From positions 146,786,422 through 146,850,421 of the forward strand of contig NC_133538.1 of NCBI RefSeq assembly GCF_048544455.1: a DNA stretch of 64,000 nucleotides, read 5' to 3'. Both the position numbers and the translations under genes were made by a program. This document shows positions 10,798-21,377 of the stretch, piece after piece. Numbering within the stretch: position 1 is the first letter of the stretch; every line of letters starts with the position of its first letter. The stretch comes from Silene latifolia (lineage: Eukaryota; Streptophyta; Magnoliopsida; Caryophyllales; Caryophyllaceae). Below the pieces are notes generated by a model. It saw only the letters and a program-made list of their open reading frames with translations. It ran no database searches and was not told the origin of the DNA.

Positions 10798-10976
10798 TTC
10801 CCAGGCAGACCCATTTCGTCTTCTTCACGCTTCAAGGAAGGATGCACATCTTTTTCTAGAGACCGGAGTCTCCCTAGAGACCGGAGTCTTTCCAAAAAGA
10901 CCGGTGTTTCCTCAACAAGGGACTTAATCGTCATTTAAGCCCTTAGTTAACCCTAATTCATCCACCTAATCCCCAC

Positions 10977-10984
10977 TATAAATA
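10977..10984 (+). promoter_or_regulatory. TATA box of element B LTR
   Basis: TATAAATA, the best TATA match in the LTR, about 690 bp from the LTR start. Transcription would begin some 30 bp downstream. Confidence 0.7.
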
Positions 10985-12073
10985 CCTCATTAGTCTAATT
11001 AGAAGAGCAGGTTCTTCTTAGCAATCTTTAGTATAGTTAATATCAATCAAATCTCTCTTTAATCTTGTAATCAACAATTAATCAAGTTTTAATACAAGTT
11101 TTATTTCCTTAATCTCTCTCTTGTTCATCCATTGTTTTGGGTAATTGAAGATTATTTGGGTTATTATTGGGAGATTGACAACCTCTCAATCAAGCATCAA
11201 GTACTTCTTTTATTCTTTGCTTTATTATTGGAATCATTAGTAGGTATAATTCTCTTAATCCCTCTTTAATTATTGTTAATCACTTTCATTTATTCCTCAT
11301 GTTTCACTTTGTTGGTATGATTGACAACCTTGCTAGCATGTTCAACATGATAATGAGTGAGTAGTTACCTTAGCTAGGGTTAATGGGTAATTAAGGGAAA
11401 CTAACATGGGGAATGATTCATGCTTAAATTAATATGTTTTCATAGTTTATTTGCTTGCTTGTTGTGATCTCAACTCATACACATGTTATGTTTGATGAAA
11501 TGTGAGCCTATGAATCCTTGCATTTTTTACCCATCACCTATCTTTTCAATGAGACTTGTAAGACATAAACCAACTCGAGTCTCATTAGACCATGCATGTT
11601 TTTTAGTAGGGAAGACTAAGTCGATTTGTAGGTGTTGTAAAATCTAATCGATTCGGCTCCGGGACCCAAACTTTTCTAGGATTGTAAGATATAAAGCAAC
11701 TCGATCCATCACAACAATAATTGCTTGCTTATAAATTGAGAATATGTTTGTATGATCAATTCCCATGAATCCTTTATGACCCCATGACACCCTAGTGCCC
11801 TTTATCAATTGTTTACATCCCTTTTAATTCATCTTGCTTGTTTACTTTCATTGCTATTTAGTTTAGTGATCTTCTACATCAAACCCCAATTGTGACACCC
11901 TTTAAGACACCACTAGTTGCAATAGAAATCTCATCTCAATTCCCGTCCCTTGGGATCCGACCTTTACTTGCCTCATTACTAATTGTAGAGTTGTTTGTAA
12001 AGTTATAAATTGTGTTTTGGTCTAGGTACTCCTAACGACAAGTAACCGAAAAGTGTAGACAACCGACCAAAAA

Positions 12074-12091
12074 TGGCGTCGTTGCCGGGGA
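12074..12091 (+). promoter_or_regulatory. Primer-binding site of element B (tRNA-Asp type)
   Basis: TGGCGTCGTTGCCGGGGA differs from the tRNA-Asp complement (TGGCGCCGTTGCCGGGGA) by one C-to-T change and starts four bases after the LTR end. Confidence 0.9.
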
Positions 12092-12209
12092 CGGTGTTAA
12101 CTTGATTTAGATTTTCTTATATTGTTATTAGTTGTGTCTTTCTTTGACTTGGGGAAGTAAAACTCCTCAAGGTTTGTTCTAATTGTTTTCGAGTTGTTTG
12201 ATATTTTGC

Positions 12210-13667
12210 ATGTCTAGAAGGTCACAAGGTCACTTGTTACCCTTTGATCGCGAAATTGAAAGAACTTTGACAACCAATAGAAGACTTGCTAGGAGAACTT
12301 TGAGAGGTATTGGTGAGGTTGTAGATATTCAACCAAATACAATTGAGTTCATCAACCCTTTTGCAAGAGAAGGTGAGGAGAACCCAACACAAAATCCAAC
12401 ACAAAAACAACCCACAATGCCTAAGTTATCATCACATTCCGTACCCACTGAGGAGAACCTACCCAATGGTACTCCCACACCACAACATCTAACCGGAAAT
12501 TTTATTGCCAAATCCGCATTTATCCAATTAGTCAAAAGAAGCCAATTTGGGGGGATGCCTACTGAAGACCCTCATTCTCATATGGAGACTTTTTGTGACT
12601 ATTGTGATGCGATTTCTCAAACCGGTGTAACTCAAGACCAAATTCGATGGGTCTTATTTCCTTTTTCTCTAATTGGCACCGCGAAACAATGGTTGAAAGG
12701 CCTTGATAAGGCTACTCTCGGAATTGATTCTTGGAAAAAGTTGGCTCTAGCTTTCTACAAAAAGTTCTATCCGCCGAAAAAGACTAACATGCTAAGAGCT
12801 CAAATCACGGTCTTTAAGCAAAGGGATGAAGAATCTTTGTATGAAGCTTGTGAGCGGTTTAAGGGAATTTGTCGCTCATGTCCTCACCATGGACTTAGCA
12901 AGTGGTTCTTGGTACAATAATTTTGGAACGGTCTTTATGAAGATTCAAGGAACATTCTCAACATGGAATCAAATGGAATGTTCACCGAAGTTGATGACAA
13001 TCAAACTTGGAACAAAATTGAGGAAATGGCGGTCTATAACTCAAAATATAGTAGACCTCGCAAGACTACTAGAGGAGGAAAGCATGAAGTTGACTCCATT
13101 ACTCAATTGGGTGCTCAACTTAGTGCTCACATTGATACCATCAATTTGAAGTTTGAAAAAGCTATGGCTAGACTTGAAGAAGCCTCAAAATCACCAAAGC
13201 ATCATGTTAATGTCATGACGGCATCTTCATCAATCCCAAGTGGGATATGTGAGAATTGTGGAACTTTGGGACATGACCAAAGTGAATGTAGGGGAACAAA
13301 TGAACAAGTGAATGCTTTCCAAGCATACAAGAGTGGTACCCCTTATTCAAACTATTACAATGAAAACACCAAATTCCATCCAGATCTCTCATACAAAAGC
13401 CAAAATGTTCAAAACCCTCAAACAACATACACCCCACCTCCCATCAGAAACCAAAATCAAAGACCCTTTTACAACCAAAACCAAGGTTACCAAAACCAAT
13501 CTTCATACAATCAACAAAATGACCAAGGTTTTGATGTTCAAAAAGAGGTCCTCCAAATGCAAAAGAATCAACAAGAGTTTTTCACACAAATGCAAAAAGA
13601 TAGTCAAGCAATGGAAACCACCATCAACAACATCCTAGCTCACACCAAAATGTGGAAACCCAATTGA
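12210..13667 (+). pseudogene. Athila B gag (broken)
   Basis: Capsid/nucleocapsid precursor. The ATG at 12210 is chosen because it follows the PBS leader and opens directly into gag-like sequence (MSRRSQGHLLPF). The Retrotrans_gag core includes WVLFPFSLIGTAKQWL and FYKKFYPPKKTNMLRAQI. An in-frame TAA at 12918-12920 interrupts the protein, after which the same frame continues with WNGLYEDSRNIL. A canonical zinc knuckle CENCGTLGHDQSEC (C-X2-C-X4-H-X4-C) lies at about 13252-13293. The last part is Asn/Gln/Tyr-rich. A frameshift near 13650 and a stop near 13720 separate it from the protease frame. Confidence 0.85.
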
Positions 13668-13671
13668 CTCA

Positions 13672-14490
13672 ACTAGCATCTTCAAGCTCACAAAGACAAA
13701 AGGGGCAATTACCACCTTAAAGTAATCCCCCAAGACATGAAACGGTTAGTGCCAATCACTTGAGTTGTGGTACAAGGTATGAAGCACCAAAGAAGCAAGT
13801 TGAGGATGAAGTTGTGGAAGCTAGTGATAAAGAAGAAATTGTGCAAAACTCCAAGGATGGAGAACCATCAAAAGAAGAAATTTCAAAGAAAAATGAAGAA
13901 AAGGTCAAGGAGAAGGAGCCCATTGTGATTAGACTTCCTTTTCCAAGTCGTCAAGCCAAGCCCAAATTTGATGACCAACTTGGAAAATTTATGGAAATTG
14001 TGAAGAATTTGGAAGTCTCAATTCCTTTCACGGAATTAATCAATCACATTCCGGCCTATGCAAAATACATGAAAGACATCCTCACAAAGAAAAAGTCAAT
14101 CCGGAAGCTTGAGACTATCGCCTTCACTAAGGTGAGTAGTGCAATACTTCAAGGGAGTTCACCTCCAAAACTCAAAGATCCGGGAAGCTTCTCAATACCG
14201 TGTACCATTGGCGACACCACGATCAACAAAGCCTTATGTGATCCAGGGGCTAGTGTGAGTGTTATGCCGTACTCAGTGAGTAAAAGGTTGGGGATGGGAG
14301 AGCTTAAGTGCACCAATATCACACTCCAAATGGTCGATAGATCGACGAAGACACCATTAGGGATATGGGAAGATGTTCCCGTAATAATTGGGAAATTTTT
14401 CATCCCGATGGACTTTGTCATTGTTGACATGCAAGAAGACTCCAACATTCCAATCATTCTAGGAAGACCTTTCTTACACACCGCGGGTGC
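13672..14490 (+). pseudogene. Athila B gag-protease linker and aspartic protease (truncated)
   Basis: Contains an acidic Lys/Glu-rich linker (13800-13920), the gag C-terminal block PFTELINHIPAYAKYMKDIL, and the protease active site ALCDPGASVSVMP (catalytic Asp in D-P-G; D-L-G is more usual), then LQMVDRST and IILGRPFLHTAGA. The open frame ends by chance at 14500, a few codons past the junction with inverted element C sequence, so the C-terminal quarter of the protease and all of pol are missing. Confidence 0.85.
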
Positions 14491-14509
14491 TCAAATATGA
14501 GTCACATCA
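14487..14509 (-). repeat. Tip of element C 3' LTR, fused to element B protease
   Basis: On the minus strand it starts TGATGTGAC at 14509 and ends GAGCAC near 14487. The start of element B's LTR at 10288 reads TGATGTGACC and also reaches GAGCAC after about 23 bases. LTR sequence stops there and element B protease sequence follows, so this is a rearrangement junction. Confidence 0.7.
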
Positions 14510-15874
14510 GTCACCCTTGCAAGACCTTTAAGAATGAGCTCTCACGGGTCACTCTTCTCTCATGAAGCAAAGGGTAAGCATATATATGTAAGAGAAGGAG
14601 GAAAGTATAGTCGCTCACCTAGACTATAACCGACCTAAACATGCATCCAACCAAACAAGGTCATATCACAGCTTAGTGCTTACAAAAATATGGAAAATTG
14701 TGGTAATGGGTAAGAAGTAGCAAAACATTTTGGATATGTGAGGGTAATAGCCAAGCTAGTATCTTAACAAAACCCAATGAACCATATCCGCTTCAAGACC
14801 ATCAAAAATAAGCACAAATGCCTTTGATTGGAATAAAAACTCCATAAACCGAAAAATAACAACTCCTCATAAGATAGAATAAAAACATAGGAGCAAAACC
14901 GACATCATTCAAACTTTTTCCTTCATTTTTTTCTTTCTTTTCTTTTTCTCGGTTTTTTCTTTTTTTCTTTCTACTTTTCATATTTTTTCATTTTTTTCAC
15001 TTTTTTTTCAATTCTCCTTCTCCAAAATACCAACTCCCGACTTTATAATACATACCAAATTCGGCACAATAAACAATATACCGCAAAAACAATCTAAACT
15101 AGCTTGACAAGGCAGGCTATGTTTGGTATGTAATTAAGGGTCAAAAAGGCAAATTGGGCTAAATGTGGAGCTAATGGGTAAAATGGAAGAAAAGGGAATG
15201 TAAGCACCCCCTACATGTGACACCAACCACTAACCCGAATGTATGCAGGCAATAAGCAATTGAATTTCATACTTGTGCAAATTAATGTTACATGTTATGC
15301 AAGGAGTAACTACTCACAATCCTACATGAACTGGTCATGAATGACACCAATTTTAAGGCTCTAAAAACTTAGAAATTGTAATTAGGTTGCCAAAATTTCA
15401 GGTCAAGTCTATTCGTTCAGCTAAATTTTAACACAAACTCGTAGATTATGCAATAAGACAATGCTAAAAATATATTAGTTTATACAAGGCTTAAGTAAAA
15501 TGACTAAATGTAGTGCATTTTTATCATTGAAATAAACCGTTCCGACTCAACCTAACCGCAAAAATAAACGTGAAATTTTTTATTTTTTTCGAAATTTCTA
15601 ATTTTTTTTAACTTTCAATTTTTTTGAAATAAAAGACAATGCAAACAAAAATGCAATAAATGTGAATGCAAAATAAATGCAAATGCAGACTAAAAGTGTG
15701 CATTACCCTCCCCAAACCAAAACGGACAATGCCCTCATTGTCCTCCAGCATACACCACCAGAATAATAGGGGAAAGGGAAAAATACAACACAAATGCAAA
15801 AATAAATGAAATAAAATGAAAGGAGATGAAAGAAACGAAAAATACTGACAAAATATACAACTTCCCCAAACCAG
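14510..15874 (-). other. 3' untranslated region of element C
   Basis: No supported gene. On the minus strand it holds the Athila-like word GAGGACAATGAGGGC with a G-rich run (about 15760-15700), then AT-rich sequence including the phrase CATTTTACCCATTAGCTCC (around 15180), common in Athila 3' UTRs. The pyrimidine-rich tract at 14915-15020 (plus strand) is low complexity. ORFs here are artefacts. Confidence 0.65.
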
Positions 15875-17624
15875 TCAGCAAACTGAGGAAGTGAGTAGCC
15901 ATCTGGTACTCGTCAGTACCCTCCTCGTCAACCACCTTAAAAGTGGGGTCCTCCTCCTCCTCTCCTCTACTCCTAGCACGACCCTCAGTAGCAAGCTCAG
16001 CTCTAAACCTCTCCTCCCTCTTGGCCGTGTCCTCCTCGCTCTCAGGCTGAGGGTACCCCTCCGCCGGGTACCGGTAAAAGGAAGGGTGTGGCCAGCGAGC
16101 TGGAACCGGACGGCCTCAACGAACGTGATACTCGTAAAGAGAGAATAAGGCCAAAGCCTGATCCCTCTCCATCCGAGCAAAACTCCTGCACATATCTAAC
16201 AGCAAAGCATCACGACGCCCTTGGTCCATGACCTCAGGTGCCTAAAAAACAGAAGGCGGTACAAAATTAGCCGGTAAAGTCGACTGAGGGATAGAGGGTG
16301 TAGGTGTAGGCGTAGGCCTGGGCGTGGACGTGGACGTGGGTGTAAGAGCAGCCTGTGTAGGTCTAGACCCCTCTCCGACTTCCCTAACAGCAGGGGAAGT
16401 CCTCTTACGCTTTCTAAAAACGGTAGGAGTGAAGTCAAGGAGGTAAGAAGGTGGAGGTGGTGGTAGTCTATCCGTCACAGTAGTCAAAGGTGAAAAACGA
16501 CGTAAAGAGGGTCAAGGTAAAGTCACAGACGGGGAAGTGCCTATCTTCTACGTCCTATGGTCAGCTGCTAACCAGTTCATCGAAAACATGACTGAAATGT
16601 CAATGACATTATCCTTATGTAAATAACGAAAACCACGGGGAAAGTCGGGGAAAAGACGGCGGGTAATGAGACTAACTAGCCCACCACATGCTATCGTACC
16701 CGATACTTTTAACCCGACAGTGTTAAAATGCTGAGCTATCAAGTAGACAATGTTATAAACAAACGGGGTACCGCTATCAATGTTCAGGTACCTGACTAAA
16801 ATGGACAGCTAAATATTATTAACATTGTTAGGCTCATGACGACCAAAAATGGTTTCTCCTAGTAGACGGAGAAAGTAACGGGCTGGGGGTAGGTGGATGT
16901 AGGCACCACGTCGCTGATCGTAGGGAGTGTGTGAAAGTCTAGTCCATATCTGAGGCATGAGCTTCCTAGGAGGCTCAATGCAACCGTCACTAACTAAGCC
17001 TAACCGTTCGCCAAACTCAGCTAATGTCCAAGTAAAGGTAGTGTTAAACAGACGGAAGGTGACGCACTTGCTCCCATGGTCAGCCGCAGGGTGAAACACA
17101 AAAGGGCTGAAAAATTATAAGGTCAGTTCCCGATAGGTAAGCTCTTTCAAAGTGGCCAATTCCGACATTCCCGTCCAGTTGAGCAGGTCAACAACGGGCT
17201 CAAAAATTCCTAATTTCTATAGCGAAGGTCGACATAAAAAATGGGTCAAGGTCATGTCACATTCCATCAAATTTAAAAAGCGAGTGCGGTGGGACGGGGA
17301 CAAAAATCGAACCTGCGGAAACTCAGGTAGAGCTTCCGTGGAAGTGTCAGCAACGTGCCTAGCAGCGGCTCGTAAATCAGCAGCACAGAAACCTATGCCC
17401 GTCCCCGAAAGCGAACCAACAGCTGCAGTAGTAACCATGGCAGTGGCAACAGGGGCAGTAGTGACGGTGGTGGGTATCGACACAGCAGGGGTTGACACCG
17501 TAGTAGTGGTAGCAGCAGCAGTAGCCGTGGTGGCAGAAACTGCGGTGACAGCAATAGGGACAGTGGCGGCAGCAGGGACCAATGTCTACGAAGATGTCGA
17601 AATTGACGTAGAAACCGTCGACAT
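15875..17624 (-). pseudogene. Athila env-position ORF ('ATHILA ORF-1' family), broken
   Basis: Occupies the place between pol/protease and 3' UTR where Athila elements carry an extra, sometimes envelope-like, gene of unproven function. Likely start is the ATG at 17624. The N-terminus is a Thr/Ala/Val-rich stretch (17582-17400). Conserved-looking blocks follow: WTGMSELATLKELTYREL (about 17170-17115), FRLFNTTFTWTLAEFGERLG (about 17065-17005), PPARYFLRLLGETIFGR (about 16890-16840) and CGGLVSLITRRLFP (about 16690-16645), then a Thr/Pro repeat tail (TPTPTPS, about 16300). Stops near 17588, 17218 and 17120 plus frame changes after 16800 break it. No signal peptide or transmembrane segment is obvious. 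Confidence 0.6.
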
Positions 17625-18100
17625 TGGTTTTTCGACTCTGGTTACTTTACTGCTATCTATAACTACAATAAAAACGCAAATTCCATTTAAATTCAATCAA
17701 CAAAATCGAATTTTCCCCAAACCAATTTCCAAAACCCTAATTTGTATAAACTAAGGTAAAATTACATTTAAACAATAAAGAAAGGGGAAAGGAACTTACT
17801 CAGATGATTACCCAACAGTAAAGTCAATTAAAATCAATAAAAGCTTCAATTAATCGAAGTAAATCGATATTTTTCGCGAACCCTAATTCCGCAAATCCTC
17901 AAATTAACTTGAAAATTTGTGATACAAATAAGGGTAAAATGATTTAGTTGATGTTTAGAAAGTATTTGGGTAATTTAATTGGTAAAATTTGGGAAACAAA
18001 TTGGGATTTGAGGTTGGGGGATTAAGGGTGTCAAAGGAAATTGGGGGAAATTGAAATAAGCAAATGAACATAAAGTAAGGGAAAAGGAAACTCCCTTGTG
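17625..18100 (-). other. Leader with possible intron upstream of the env-position ORF
   Basis: Non-coding, AT-rich. On the minus strand a pyrimidine-rich tract ending TTTTATTGTAG (about 17675-17665) sits about 40 bp before the ORF start and looks like a 3' splice site. Splicing of a subgenomic RNA to this position would fit the known expression mode proposed for Athila env-like genes. The donor is not identifiable. Confidence 0.35.
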
Positions 18101-18117
18101 TATTATGCGTCCAAACT

Positions 18118-18304
18118 GCTCGATCGAGGACTTTGGAGTTGCTCGATCAAGAACTTTCCTTCTCCACATGCTCGATCAAGAACTTTGTCTACTCGATCGA
18201 GAACCCCTCAAATGTGGCTACTCGATCGAGAACTTTGAACAGCTCGATCGAGGACTTTTGCATGGCCATTTGCTCGATCGAGCACATAAAGTGTTCGATC
18301 GAGG
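18118..18304. repeat. ACTCGATCGAGT-type palindrome cluster, 3' region of element C (8 units)
   Basis: Units (often GCTCGATCGAGG or GCTCGATCAAGA) start at 18118, 18141, 18170, 18191, 18220, 18242, 18272 and 18293. Spacings are 23, 29, 21, 29, 22, 30 and 21, a strict alternation with a 51-52-bp period. It is at the same place relative to protease as the 765-941 cluster in element A. Confidence 0.9.
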
Positions 18305-18645
18305 GTTTTCCTCTTAGCACTCTTCCCAATGATCAGTAGCTTCCCAAAACCTGCATAATACGCAAAAATACTTCCCGCAAAGATATCAAAATAACAGTAC
18401 ACAGTCTATATTCAGTCTACACTAATCTAAGCTATTACCAAAGTCTAAAGCAAACAACAAAATAAACGTCTAACGGAAATTTCAAATTACAAAATGTTAC
18501 AAATGGGACAGCGTCCCGTATCATCTTCTGAATCAATTAAATAGCCCAAAACTGGGCTTCTGGCTCGACGAGGTCGCTTCGGAATTTGTAACCTCCGTCT
18601 TCGGTCTCCAAACAACTGAGCCATCGGAAAGAGAAAAGTATTTCT
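18305..18645. other. Non-coding stretch between palindrome cluster and protease of element C
   Basis: No domain recognised. Reads like the equivalent stretch of element A (about 942-1200), including CCTGCATAA-type words next to the cluster. The minus-strand ORF at 18487-18756 has no homology I recognise and partly overlaps the protease tail in another frame. Confidence 0.5.
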
Positions 18646-19516
18646 CTTAATCCGCATCCTTCCGCTTTCCTTTGTTGGGATTTTTCTTTCCATGCCCCTT
18701 ATGATCTTTAGCGCCATTAATGCTAGGCTCCACTTGCAATGCAACAAGTCCGGCAACAGAATCTCCAGTGTCTATTCCGCCAAGTCCTGTAGAAACAAAA
18801 ACAGTTGAAAGGTCCTCCATTTTGCTCCCAGACTGGGGCGGAGGTGTCATAACAGCAGTGTATGACTCGATAACAGTACTCAAGAGATCCTTATCGGAGT
18901 CTATTGAGGGAATAGGATTGCAGGGCATGAATTTCATGGGCGCCCTGCGAACACTGGACTGGGTCAAAGTCAAATCCTCCCCACCTACCTGAAAGGTCAA
19001 AGTCTTAGCCCCGACATCAATTATTGCATGAGCAATATGCAGAAATGGTCTTCCCAAATTGATAGGAGTGTATGAGTCCTCAGGTATGTTTAAGACAACG
19101 AAATCAATGGGAATAAAGAATTTCCCGATCCTAACAAGGACATCCTCTAAGACTCCTAACAGCCATGATAATGAGCAATCGGCCTTCTATACGTTCATGT
19201 TGGTGCATTGAAATTTTGTCAAACCAAGTCTCTTTGCGAGACACAGAGGTAAGATGCTTACACTAGCTCCTAAGTTACGCAATGCATTATCAATTAAATA
19301 AGTTCCAATATGACAGGGAATTGAGAAACTACCTGGGTCAGCCAACTTCGGTGGTGTCTTATTCTGAAGAAGTGCGGAGCACTCCTCGGTCAAAGCCACC
19401 GTTTCAGTTTCATCTACATTCCTCTTACGTAAAAGAATTTCTTTCATAAATTTCGAGTAAGAGGGTACCTGGATGAGTAGCTCGGCAAACGGAATGTTGA
19501 CTTTAAAACTCTTCAA
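18646..19516 (-). pseudogene. Athila C aspartic protease (broken, catalytic residue changed)
   Basis: The gag-protease junction block IPFAELLIQVPSYSKFMKEI begins near 19505. The active-site region reads ALRNLGASVSILPL (about 19285-19245): the catalytic Asp of the D-L-G motif is Asn, so the enzyme would be inactive even if translated. A TAG near 19187, in a position where the other copies have a sense codon, splits the frame; it resumes in another frame with LGRPFLHIAHAIIDVGAKTL (about 19060-19000). Element A has the normal D-L-G. Confidence 0.8.
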
Positions 19517-19680
19517 AAGATCGACAAATCTGCCGAATTGTTGTTCCGCCTTTGTCCTTCGTAGCCGCCCTGGAAATGGAACTTAGGGCTTATAGGGATT
19601 AACCTTTTATCGTCCAAATTAGATTTAGACGACAATTTATCATCCTCAGCAGTAATAGTGCTTGATTGAGTAACATCACC

Positions 19681-19846
19681 ACTCGATCGAGAGTTTTTCT
19701 CAGCAATTTTACTCGATCGAGCAGTTTGGGTTGCTCGATCGAGAGACCTGATTTCTGCACTGCTCGATCGATCATTTGCATCTCTTCGATCGAGCACTTC
19801 CTCAGTAAATTTGCTCAATCGACCATCACAAACCAGTCGATCGAGT
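19681..19846. repeat. ACTCGATCGAGT-type cluster in gag-protease region of element C (7 units)
   Basis: Units start at 19681, 19711, 19733, 19762, 19784, 19813 and 19835. Spacings of 30, 22, 29, 22, 29 and 22 alternate with a 51-bp period. On the minus strand they give Arg-Ser-Ser or Asp-Arg words in different frames, corresponding to the repeat tract in element A gag. Confidence 0.9.
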
Positions 19847-20428
19847 ACATCTCGTGAAATAATCACTTTTTCGTCAAAAGACACCTTTTCATGAACAGAA
19901 GCTTCAACTTCCGAGTCTGGAAATTCAGCATTCTAAGTTGGCATTTTGGGTCCCTCATAGGAAAGACCACTCCTTAAACTGATCAAATTCATCGTCTCAT
20001 GTGGTTTCTTGTCAAGTTGTGACGGTAATTGGCCCGATTGTCTTGAAGCTTTCTTGGTAGCCAATTGAGCTAACTGGAACTCAAACAATTTTATAGATGC
20101 ATCTCTCGTTTGTTCATTTTTCTGCATCTGAAGTGCGAGTGTTTACACTAGTGACTTCAGCTCAGCTATGTCATTATTTCCACTAGAAGAGGCACCTTGC
20201 TGATGCGGCAGTGGGAAAGATGGATGCTTTTGAAAGCCTTGTTGTTGATTTCTATGCCGTGGAAGATAGGTCTGTTGTTGCTGCGGTGGAGGTGTAGAAT
20301 TCAACACATTCAGGCTAGACCACCTCAAATTTAGATGAACTCCGGCTTGGTTGATAAAATAGGAACCTTGCCTGAATTGTTGAAAAGCAAAGACTTGCTC
20401 CTTTTTAGCTAAACAGTCCACTGTATTA
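19847..20428 (-). pseudogene. Athila C gag, C-terminal part (truncated by Tat insertion)
   Basis: Recognisable from NTVDCLAKKEQVFAFQQFRQ (end of the zinc knuckle onward), VHLNLRWSSLNVLNSTPPP, and the Gln/Ser-rich region with LISLRSGLSYEGPKMP, matching element A gag block for block. The upstream two thirds, including capsid and most of the zinc knuckle, are missing because the Tat LTR starts at 20429. Stops near 20143 and 19933 further interrupt it. Confidence 0.8.
20424..20428. other. Candidate target-site duplication of the outer Tat element
   Basis: TATTA directly flanks the LTR end (TGTGGACA on the plus strand). The partner cannot be seen because the other end of the element is truncated. 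Confidence 0.4.
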
Positions 20429-21377
20429 TGTGGACATAGCCACTTACACGCCAGGCCAATCTGCGGACGTATAGCGGTCTTTTTGAAAGCCACGCTCGGC
20501 GGCGTAAAAATGCTTTCGACCGGATCGTTTTAGATCGGTCGGTTTCGTCTCGGTAAGGGTCTCGAAACGATTAGAGATGTTCAGAGTCGCCACCAAGCAT
20601 TTGTGGGATGCCTGGAACCCGTTCGAAATCCACTTTATACCTCGGTCAAATCGAAGCACAAAGCAGCATTTGACATAGGTACTAAAGATAAGGAAATCGT
20701 CCCTCTTTAGCATCCTATCTCTATAATGACTCTCATACGCCCTGGATAAGTCGTCCACTATCCAAAGTTTCTGAGTAAGAGGTGAAGGTATGTATTGGGA
20801 AGCCCTTTAATCAGACACCCAATCCCGCCCGCGTTTAGCGGCCTCTACTGATCGATCTTGGTTGGTTGAATGCAAAAGTTGATAAAACGGTTTAAATGCA
20901 TGAATGCGCATCCAATGATTTAAACCTAACATGTGAGAGCTTTGTAAGTCGGTTGATTTAATCCAAGTATCAAGTATAAGATGTCGAGTTGGATTAATGA
21001 TTGATTTGCATGCAAGACGGAAATTAAACATCCATTTACCGTATTAAGTTTAGGGTGCATAACATGATCCATTTGTCTTAATAAGGCATTTTGCAAATAT
21101 GGTTTGAATAGTCATCTGATCCGTCCTATATCCGGGTTAACCGGAGTCGGGATCGTCCTAGACTAATGCTGGAAGGGAACAGGCCCTGTACTAGACGGAT
21201 ATATGAGGCGCGAGCTAGCCGGCGGTGTAAGGGGCCTCCCTCTGGTTTTGAAAATGAGAAATGGGGAGCCTCTTTAGGCGCGGGTTATCCCACGGTTTAT
21301 GTGCCGTGTTCTGACCTTTTAGAAAACGTTATAAAACGTGTTGAAAATGGGTGTTTGAACCCGGTTTTATTTGAAGG
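20429..21377 (-). repeat. Outer Tat 3' LTR, distal part (3' end of LTR)
   Basis: On the minus strand the LTR ends TGTCCACA at 20429, like the inner Tat LTR (GTCCACA). Together with 30317-31807 it makes a 2.44-kb LTR, close to the 2.36-2.39 kb of the inner Tat LTRs. Two copies of the GC-rich AGGCGCG motif lie at 21205-21240 and 21272-21297. ORFs here are artefacts. Confidence 0.75.

Larger units (their letters stand above)
10288..12069 (+). repeat. 5' LTR of Athila element B (about 1.78 kb)
   Basis: Begins TGATGTGACC at 10288 and ends near CCGACCA at 12069, just before the PBS. It contains a GC-rich motif array (10642-10797), a second repeated motif GACCGGAGTC (10861, 10879 and a variant at 10899), a TATAAATA box (10977-10984) and, near 11945, the phrase TTGGGATCCGACC common in Athila U5 regions. 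The LTR tip recurs in inverted form at 14487-14509. The ORFs at 10480-10938 run through the motif array and are not called. Confidence 0.8.
10288..14490 (+). mobile_element. Athila-type Ty3/gypsy element B (5' half)
   Basis: Plus-strand element with a 5' LTR (10288-12069), tRNA-Asp-type PBS (12074-12091), gag (12210-about 13667) and protease (to about 14490). It stops abruptly within the protease, where sequence of a minus-strand element begins. Reverse transcriptase, integrase and 3' LTR are absent. Its gag and protease clearly belong to the same broad lineage as elements A and C but lack the Arg-Ser repeat tract. Confidence 0.85.
14487..20428 (-). mobile_element. Athila-type Ty3/gypsy element C (3' part)
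   Basis: Minus-strand element. In element order it has the C-terminal part of gag (from 20428), an Arg-Ser repeat tract, protease, a palindrome cluster, a spliced-leader-like region, an Athila ORF in the env position (17624-15875), a long 3' UTR and the first ~23 bp of the 3' LTR (14509-14487). No reverse transcriptase or integrase is present. The gag end at 20428/20429 is the insertion site of the large Tat element. It is possible that the 14.5-18 kb and 18-20.4 kb parts come from different copies. Confidence 0.7.

Noticed and set aside
10480..10938. ORF of 152 codons on the plus strand and its antisense partner
   Set aside because: They read through the AAGACGCCCG array in the LTR U3; no domain, and both strands stay open because of the repeat composition.
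15875..16148. Basic plus/minus ORFs near 15.9-16.5 kb as independent genes
   Set aside because: The low-complexity Thr/Pro and Arg-rich text is best read as the frameshifted C-terminal part of the Athila env-position ORF.
17152..17754. 200-codon plus-strand ORF
   Set aside because: Shadow of the Thr/Ala/Val-rich N-terminus of the minus-strand env-position ORF; Ala/Val-rich text comes from the same simple codons.
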